Positions 6,045 to 10,000 of a stretch of 10,000 nt of DNA are shown piece after piece. Origin of the DNA: Symbiodinium natans (taxonomy: Eukaryota; Sar; Dinophyceae; Suessiales; Symbiodiniaceae); contig CAJNDS010002187.1 in the NCBI GenBank assembly GCA_905221605.1, positions 487,501 through 497,500 on the forward strand. The letters are read 5' to 3'. The notes beneath the pieces are model-generated. The model searched no databases and was not told the DNA's origin. It saw only the letters and a list, made by a program, of their open reading frames with translations. The position numbers and the translations under genes were made by a program. Position 1 is the first letter of the stretch. Every line of letters starts with the position of its first letter.

Positions 6045-6130
6045 GATGTTGGTGAAGGCTGCCGGAGCTCCACTGGGCTTCACCGTGCGCTACAATCCGC
6101 AGGCGCTGGTGGCCACCGGGCGGCAGATGT
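6045..6130 (+). CDS. Possible exon fragment, unknown protein
   Basis: A pyrimidine-rich stretch ending in TTTTCCCTCAG (6034-6044), which resembles a 3' splice site, precedes an open frame from the ATG at 6046 that begins MLVKAAGAPLGFTVRYNPQ. By my count 23 of 29 codons to 6132 end in G or C and 17 start with a purine, which is coding-like. The frame then runs into a TTTAGGG array at 6134 and stops at a TAG inside it. The length is only about 29 codons. I recognise no family and see no clear 5' splice site. It could be one exon of a gene split by repeats, a pseudogene remnant, or chance. Confidence 0.25.
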
Positions 6131-6133
6131 TTC

Positions 6134-6240
6134 GGGGTTTAGGGGCTTGGGGCTTAGGGCTTAGGGCTTAGGGTTTAGGGTTTAGGGGCTTAGGGTTTCG
6201 GGTTTAGGGGTTTAGGGTAGTTTAGGATTTATGGTTTCGG
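6134..6240 (+). repeat. TTTAGGG array with CTTAGGG patch
   Basis: One CTTGGGG unit and three CTTAGGG units (6146-6173) are followed by TTTAGGG and degenerate units. The 28-bp patch is identical to 210-237, including the CTTGGGG unit. Confidence 0.95.
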
Positions 6241-7000
6241 GTACTACTTGGCCCCAGAACCCGACACCCCTAAACCCTGATGGTTCTGGATGTTGGGGCT
6301 TCAGGGGGTCTAGGGCCTTCAAGTGCTTTGGTCTAGGGTTTAGTGTTTCTGTCACAAGGTCACTTCAGTCCTGACAGACTCCATCATGGAGCGGCGGCGC
6401 GCTCAGTTTGTGTGAGTTGTTTCAGACCTGTCGGCTAGGGCTGATACGGGCAGTCCTCTAAGTAAAGGTCCTTTTTCGGGCGCTCATATTGATAATGATA
6501 CTCCCAAATGGATTGGTGCATACAAGCTTGAAACAGCCCGACTCACCTTCGGGGCAGGCAGCCTTCAGTTGGAACTTTGTCAGGATGCAAAGGGCGGCCA
6601 TGAATGCAAGAACCACTTGTAGGAACTATTCGGGACTCTTGCTGTGGTTTAGGATTTCGCTACCACAACAAGGACACCATGTTCTTTGCGATGTGTTCCT
6701 GCTGCGGTAGCATAAGTTCCGCAACAAGAACTGAGCATTTCTCCAGCATGTGCCTGAACTGGCAATCGTGCGGCACTGACCAACGCTCATGCAATCGGAC
6801 TTTGCCATACAGTGCGGGCAAGCTTCCTAGACATTTTCAACCGAGGCTTGGCTTAGCCGCACAATAGCCAGAACCTCCCAGACCAACTGCAGAGTCGTGA
6901 TACACAAGCCATTGCATCCACAATGTGGAGCTCGACCCTAAACATCCTCAGCCCCACACCTACCTGACGCCTGAAACCTGACATCTCCAAACCATAATCA
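6241..7000. other. Longest stretch with little telomeric sequence
   Basis: Apart from small stubs (6265-6280 minus, 6330-6345 plus) this stretch is unique. It holds overlapping open frames on both strands between 6458 and 6867, discussed separately. From 6868 to 7000 no element is recognised beyond scattered CCTAAAC-like words. Confidence 0.5.
6458..6826 (-). pseudogene. Cys-rich open frame interrupted by one stop
   Basis: Reading the minus strand from 6826, after the in-frame TAG at 6827-6829, one frame runs 66 codons to a TAG at 6626-6628. It then continues in the same frame for about 55 more codons to a TAG at 6458-6460. The first part has nine Cys, with CPHC near its start and CPCCG near residues 51-55, as seen in zinc-binding ribbons, although the spacing of about 45 residues is longer than usual. 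A GGTGAGT string near 6547, on the minus strand, looks like a 5' splice site. Plus-strand frames at 6489-6710 and 6604-6867 overlap it. This could be a broken gene, an exon pair, or chance. Confidence 0.2.
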
Positions 7001-7034
7001 GGGTTTAGGGTTTAGGGTTTAGGGTTTAGGGTTT
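7001..7034 (+). repeat. Short TTTAGGG array
   Basis: About five clean units, ending in GTTTCAAG. It is the first clean array after the long repeat-poor stretch. Confidence 0.93.
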
Positions 7035-7045
7035 CAAGACTTCGT

Positions 7046-7141
7046 AAGAACACCCCTGCCCTCGCCCCATCGAGGTGGAACCTCCGCAACCTGGACGCGC
7101 AGATCGTCCAGGGCACACGGATCAAGAGCAGCCCGGTGTTT
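7046..7141 (+). CDS. Possible exon fragment, unknown protein
   Basis: A plus frame is open from inside the array at 7001-7034 to a TAG near 7166. Its central part, from codon AAC at 7079, reads NLRNLDAQIVQGTRIKSSP. In the 21 codons 7079-7141, 19 end in G or C and 13 start with a purine, the strongest coding-like composition I see in the window. The block sits between two plus-oriented arrays 123 bp apart. Splice sites are not obvious, and the family is unknown to me. Confidence 0.25.
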
Positions 7142-7158
7142 ACAGGGCATAAAGTTTG

Positions 7159-7183
7159 TAGGGTTTAGGGTTTAGGGTTTGGG
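7159..7183 (+). repeat. Short TTTAGGG array
   Basis: About three units, GGGTTTAGGG type, then TTTGGGGAG. Confidence 0.88.
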
Positions 7184-7191
7184 GAGATTAA

Positions 7192-7470
7192 GGGCATCTT
7201 TCCGTTGCGGACTTTTCTACAAGCCCTAAACCCAATGGCGGAGTCAACGACTTCACCTCCATGCAGACCGTAAACTGTCTATATGCATTACCTCATCAAT
7301 TGCCAACCCTCTACCCCGAAGCCCTGAAGCTTCCTCGAAGCTTTGAGAATGCTGCGGGAGGTTCTAGAGTGAGGTTTCCGGGGTTTAGGGGGCATTGGGA
7401 TGTAAGGGCTATGATCTGCAAAGAGCCCGCAATCCCTATTCTCGCATCCCTATTCTCGCAGCAGAGCTGA
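7192..7470 (+). other. Open frame of about 92 codons, uncertain
   Basis: The frame is open from the TAA at 7189-7191 to a TGA at 7468-7470; its first ATG is at 7261 (69 codons, beginning MQTVNCLYALPHQLPTL). It crosses two telomere-like remnants (7221-7233 and 7377-7390). Its end contains a perfect tandem duplication, ATCCCTATTCTCGC twice (7432-7459), whose 14-bp length shifts the reading frame between copies. An opposite-strand frame (7311-7508) overlaps. No domain is recognised; I consider it more likely non-coding. Confidence 0.15.
7432..7459 (+). repeat. Perfect 14-bp tandem duplication
   Basis: ATCCCTATTCTCGC at 7432-7445 is repeated at 7446-7459 without change. The absence of mismatches suggests a recent slippage event. 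Confidence 0.93.
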
Positions 7471-7564
7471 CTGCATGGGCTTACCGCTGCAGCCCTACAC
7501 CTCACCACGACTACCCTGGCTTTCGGGAGGTTGGGCTTCGGGATTCACTGTGATTGCTGAACAC

Positions 7565-7620
7565 TAACCCTAAACCCTAAACCCTAAACCCTAAACCCTA
7601 AACCCTAAACCCTAAACCCT
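7565..7620 (-). repeat. Near-perfect CCCTAAA array (about 8 units)
   Basis: The array starts with TAACCCTAAA and continues without mismatch to 7620. A 116-bp non-repeat block follows (7621-7738). Confidence 0.97.
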
Positions 7621-7738
7621 CAGCCCGTGCCCTGAACCTCCCTGTGAAGCTTAGGCATCAATGGTGAGCGAAGCATTCGGGGCATGCTCGGTGAGCTGCA
7701 GAAGGCGCTTCTTCTAGCTATATGCGTAGTGGAAGGTT

Positions 7739-7806
7739 AGAACCCCAAACCCACAACCTGAACCCTGAACTGGCCCACCTGATATTGGGCGCCCGAAACC
7801 CTGAAC
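7739..7806 (-). repeat. Decayed CCCTAAA-like tract
   Basis: Units such as AACCCCAAACCCACAACC, TGAACCCTGAAC and CCCGAAACCCTGAACC, with the middle part lost. Same strand bias as the clean array 120 bp to the left. Confidence 0.6.
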
Positions 7807-7879
7807 CTTTACCCCTTAGCTTATGTGAGAATTTGCTAACTTTGGGGGTGTTTGTATGATCCACGTACACAAGTAGGAA

Positions 7880-8023
7880 CGTATGCATGTATGGACGTAT
7901 GAATGTATGTGCGTACATATGTACATGTACGTATGGCATGCATGTATGTACATCTGCACGTATGTACGCGTATGTACGTATGTATATATGTATGTATGCA
8001 TGTATGTATGCATGTATGTATGT
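7880..8023. repeat. TATG/GTAC imperfect microsatellite rich in palindromes
   Basis: About 144 bp built from GTAT, GTAC and GCAT tetramers, cleanest at the right end (7980-8022). It contains exact palindromes: GTACATATGTAC (7913-7924), GTACATGTAC (7921-7930) and TACGCGTA (7965-7972). Long alternating purine-pyrimidine runs favour Z-DNA or cruciforms. Five or more open frames on both strands (Tyr/Met/His/Thr repeats) are artefacts of the repeat. Confidence 0.95.
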
Positions 8024-8270
8024 CGCTGGAGTGTGCAAGCATCAGACAACAACTTGCCTGAGCCCCTTAGCCCATAGCTCCATAAAACACTCACCCTTTC
8101 GGTTCTTGGGACTTGTTGTATTTCAAGGCCAAAGCCATGTCCCTGGGTTGCTGCTACGGAACCTGGACTAAGTTATCGTAGTCACAATCCGTCTAAAAAC
8201 GCATTCGGTATGTTGATCAGTGGCTTGGGACATCACAGAGTGCTTTGTTGCACCACTCTGGCTGCTTGAT
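8024..8270. other. Non-repeat block with a 7-bp stem
   Basis: Unique sequence with no convincing open frame of its own. CAGAGTG (8236-8242) and CACTCTG (8254-8260) are perfect inverted arms with an 11-base loop. No T-run or gene context identifies it as a terminator. Confidence 0.4.
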
Positions 8271-8356
8271 CCTAAGCCCGAAACCCGAAACCCAAAACCC
8301 GAAACCCGAAACCCTAAACCCTAAACATCCCTAAACTAAACCCTAAACCCTACACC
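8271..8356 (-). repeat. CCCGAAA patch and CCCTAAA array
   Basis: Four CCCGAAA units and one CCCAAAA unit (8277-8311) pass into CCCTAAA units, with an insertion (CATCCCTAAACTAAA). CCCGAAA is also the local variant at 2802-2822. Confidence 0.93.
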
Positions 8357-8420
8357 TGAGAACTTAGAGAAGTTGCGAAGCGAGCAGGCCACGGATGCGA
8401 CAGCCATCATCTTTGAGGCC

Positions 8421-8495
8421 TTAGGGTTTAGGGTTTAGGGGTTAGGGTTTAGGTTTAGGGTTTAGGGTTTAGGGTTTAGGGTTTAGGGTTCAGGG
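8421..8495 (+). repeat. TTTAGGG array (about 10 units)
   Basis: Clean units with two length variants (GGGGTTAGGG and TTTAGGTTTAGGG). Only 64 bp of unique sequence separates it from the oppositely oriented array on the left. A degenerate continuation in the same orientation lies at 8523-8574. Confidence 0.95.
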
Positions 8496-8574
8496 CACCA
8501 TCCGGATAGCTGACTGGGACGTGGGTTCAGGGAGTGGGTTTAAGGTTTTAGGGTTTAGGAATCAGGTTTAGGGT

Positions 8575-8780
8575 GCACTGACGTATGCCCTGGGGCTAAA
8601 CTGGGTATTGCTTTGGGATAATTTTAAATTTCCTATTCATAAATGATTTTCAAAGGGCTTTACAGCAACACCCAGTAAAGGTTTTTGCCCCTAAGGGCTT
8701 CAGGCTCCGGGCTTCTTCACCCTGAACTTTTGGACTTATCCTCCCCTCGGGAATTGTGAGGCCACATCCGGAGGCAGCCA
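8575..8780. other. Unique block with AT-rich island
   Basis: An AT-rich stretch (about 8617-8656) with words such as ATAATTTTAAATTT and ATAAATGATTTT stands out against the GC-rich surroundings. No open frame of note crosses it and no promoter or origin can be assigned from the sequence alone. Confidence 0.4.
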
Positions 8781-8845
8781 GGGGTTCTGGGGTTCTGGGG
8801 TTTAGGGTTTAGGGTTTAGGGTCTGCGGTTTAGGGTTTAGGGTTG
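8781..8845 (+). repeat. TTTAGGG array with GGTTCTGG lead-in
   Basis: Two GGTTCTGG units lead into four TTTAGGG units. After GTCTGCGG, two more units follow. It faces the minus-oriented tract at 8887 with about 41 bp between, a convergent junction. Confidence 0.92.
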
Positions 8846-8886
8846 CCTGCTGCGCGGACGCAGGACCTTATCCCACAAGCGAACCA

Positions 8887-9165
8887 TGAACCCTAAACCC
8901 TAAACCAAAAATTTCAAAACCCTGACATCCCAGAACCCAGAGCCCCGAAGCCATCATCCCGAAACCCTAAGACCCCGGAACCCAGCAACCTCTACCCCCT
9001 AAGCCGCCAAACCGCATAACCCTTAGCCCCCTTGGCTCCCCAGACCCTAAACCCTTAAAAGCCTATAAAGCCGATAAACCCAATAAGCCCCAAAAACCCT
9101 ACAAACCCGACAAATCCTACCAAACCCTCTAAACCCCAGACCCTGCAGAAGCCCTAAACCCTTCC
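8887..9165 (-). repeat. Long decayed CCCTAAA tract
   Basis: A clean stub (8887-8907) is followed by some 260 bp of A/C-rich sequence in which CCC/AAA alternation persists but units are heavily mutated (CCCGAAAC, CCCCTAAG, CCAAACC, ATAAACCC). By its length this is the largest ancient array in the window. No gene is apparent within it. Confidence 0.75.
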
Positions 9166-9311
9166 TCCGAAGGTGTTCCGAGAGCTCTACTCTGAGCTAC
9201 TCGAGCAGTGGCTTCGATGCTCTGGGGGTTGATATGGCTTTCTGAACTTCTAAGATTAGTTTTTCATGGGCCCTTAGTATGGTGCCTTTGCCTTCTGGAA
9301 AGGTTCTGAAG

Positions 9312-9389
9312 TAAACCCTAAACCGTAAACCGTAAACCCTAAACCCTAAACCCTAAACCCTAAACCCTAAACCCTAAACCCTAAACCCT
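9312..9389 (-). repeat. CCCTAAA array with CCGTAAA variant
   Basis: After one CCCTAAA unit come two CCGTAAA units, then about eight clean CCCTAAA units ending in CCCTTGG. The 146 bp to its left (9166-9311) is unique, with nothing recognised. Confidence 0.97.
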
Positions 9390-9636
9390 TGGAGGTTGTG
9401 GGCGTTAGCGCCAAGATCGCACCAATCACTGACGGTCGCACCGACGTGCTGATACCTTCGCATACCTTCGCGATGGCCATCGTCAGATGCACTCTTGGCA
9501 TCTCTATACACCAGTTGGCCAGGTTGGCCAGACTCTTAGTTTCTCCATCTTCGAGCAGCGCATATTTTCACGGAGATGACAAAGACGTGCTGACAGTCAC
9601 GCTCACGAGGCGGGCGGCCGCATGTTCTTGCGTTGC

Positions 9637-9738
9637 AGAAGCACGGTGCGGGAGTTGGCATCCGTCATCGTCGGTCGCAAGCGTGAGGTGGAAATCGATG
9701 GCGCCACCCCGGCGCCCGAAACCTTCCTCCGGAAACCC
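9637..9738 (+). CDS. Possible exon fragment, unknown protein
   Basis: After TTCTTGCGTTGCAG (9625-9638), which resembles a 3' splice site, a frame different from that of the long open frame reads STVRELASVIVGRKREVEID from 9640. In the 31 codons 9640-9732, 25 end in G or C and 21 start with a purine, which is coding-like. This frame is open from 9580 and ends at a TAA inside a telomeric remnant (9739-9741). An ATG lies at 9622. No 5' splice site is evident and no family is recognised. An opposite-strand frame (9568-9801) overlaps. Confidence 0.27.
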
Positions 9739-9772
9739 TAAACCTACGGCCCTGGGCGTTTGTGGTCTAGGG

Positions 9773-9780
9773 TATATAAG
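9773..9780 (+). promoter_or_regulatory. TATA-box-like string
   Basis: TATATAAG follows a TCTAGGG remnant. It matches a classical TATA box, but no gene starts convincingly downstream (9781-9870 is unique with nothing recognised). It may be chance. Confidence 0.15.
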
Positions 9781-9874
9781 AGGTATGTGAGGGGTCTCCA
9801 TTCAAGGGCCCATACTAAAGAACCACGTAACTACCCTACGAGAATTAGGGATGACAGGATTGCGCTTTATTGTT

Positions 9875-9952
9875 GAGGGTTTTAGGGTGTATGGTTTAGG
9901 GTTTAGGGTTTTGGGTTCGGGGCTTAGGGTTGAGGGTTTAGCGTGTAGGGTT
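9875..9952 (+). repeat. Degenerate TTTAGGG array
   Basis: Three clean units lie among altered ones (TTTTAGGGTGTATGG, TTTTGGGTTCGGGG, CTTAGGGTTGAGGG, TTTAGCGTGTAGGG). G-rich sequence without telomeric register continues to 9980, followed by a T7 run. Confidence 0.88.
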
Positions 9953-10000
9953 TATTGCTTGGGGGCGGAGGGGGTGAGGGCCTGTTCTTTTTTTCGCGGA

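Larger units (their letters stand above)
9389..9790 (+). other. Longest open frame in the window (133 codons), doubtful
   Basis: The frame begins at a TTG at the very end of the preceding array; its first ATG is at 9473 (105 codons, starting MAIVRCTLGISIHQLARL). It contains two perfect short tandems, ATACCTTCGC twice (9452-9471) and GTTGGCCAG twice (9514-9531), the latter giving the LARLAR pattern. Its last part is read through decayed telomeric units (9733-9745) and a TATATAAG string. The composition of the 3' part favours another frame (see 9637-9738). No family is recognised, and I consider it probably not translated as such. Confidence 0.15.

Noticed and set aside
7718-8171. Several overlapping open frames on both strands (Tyr/His/Thr/Met-rich)
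   Set aside because: They are translations of the TATG/GTAC microsatellite, which lacks stop codons in many frames.
8236-8260. 7-bp stem as a transcription terminator
   Set aside because: There is no T-run after the stem and no gene upstream, and the window looks eukaryotic.
353-8764. Shared 12-mer ATTGTGAGGCCA at 358-369 and 8753-8764
   Set aside because: The flanks do not align, and a few shared 12-mers are expected by chance in 10 kb.
1-10000. CRISPR-like arrangement of repeats and spacers
   Set aside because: The repeats are telomeric units of varying number and orientation, the spacers are about 100 bp, and no cas-like gene is present.

Overview
This window looks like nuclear, gene-poor eukaryotic DNA. 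Its dominant feature is the seven-base telomere motif TTTAGGG (complement CCCTAAA). I count about 35 to 40 separate arrays or remnants, in both orientations, scattered from end to end. TTTAGGG is the telomere motif of most land plants, many green algae, dinoflagellates and chromerids. The mixed GC content, G/C homopolymers, lack of any clear gene and extreme density of internal telomeric tracts make a dinoflagellate-like or related alga my best guess. That assignment is inference: a plant subtelomere or another alga is not excluded, and no marker gene is present to settle it. No bacterial or phage gene, rRNA, tRNA, CRISPR array or intact transposon could be recognised.

Layout. 1-1110 holds degenerate TTTAGGG tracts, two patches of the CTTAGGG variant in opposite orientation, and a long patch of an eight-base variant, TTTAAGGG. 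1111-1936 holds a near-perfect CCCTAAA array followed by an oppositely oriented array. 1937-2482 has no telomeric tract. 2483-3300 holds a diverged 110-bp duplication, a head-to-head array junction, two poly-G runs and a 17-bp higher-order repeat. 3301-6240 is the densest part, with arrays switching strand every 100 to 300 bp, including two long near-perfect arrays. 6241-7000 is the longest stretch with little telomeric sequence and contains a Cys-rich, interrupted open frame on the minus strand. 7001-8360 holds short arrays, several short open frames and a TATG-type microsatellite rich in palindromes. 8361-10000 holds more arrays, a long decayed CCCTAAA tract, and a 485-bp block with a coding-like segment.

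Three non-repeat blocks (near 6045-6130, 7046-7141 and 9637-9738) show GC-rich third positions and purine-first codons typical of exons. They may be exon fragments, but they are short, match no family I recognise, and similar open frames arise by chance. I call no confident protein-coding gene here.

The most interesting pattern is architectural. Many non-telomeric blocks between arrays have a similar length, about 97 to 123 bp. Several are flanked by CCCTAAA on the left and TTTAGGG on the right, the orientation found at the two ends of a linear chromosome. Variant units are homogenised within patches, and one identical 28-bp variant string occurs at positions about 6 kb apart, which suggests copying between arrays.
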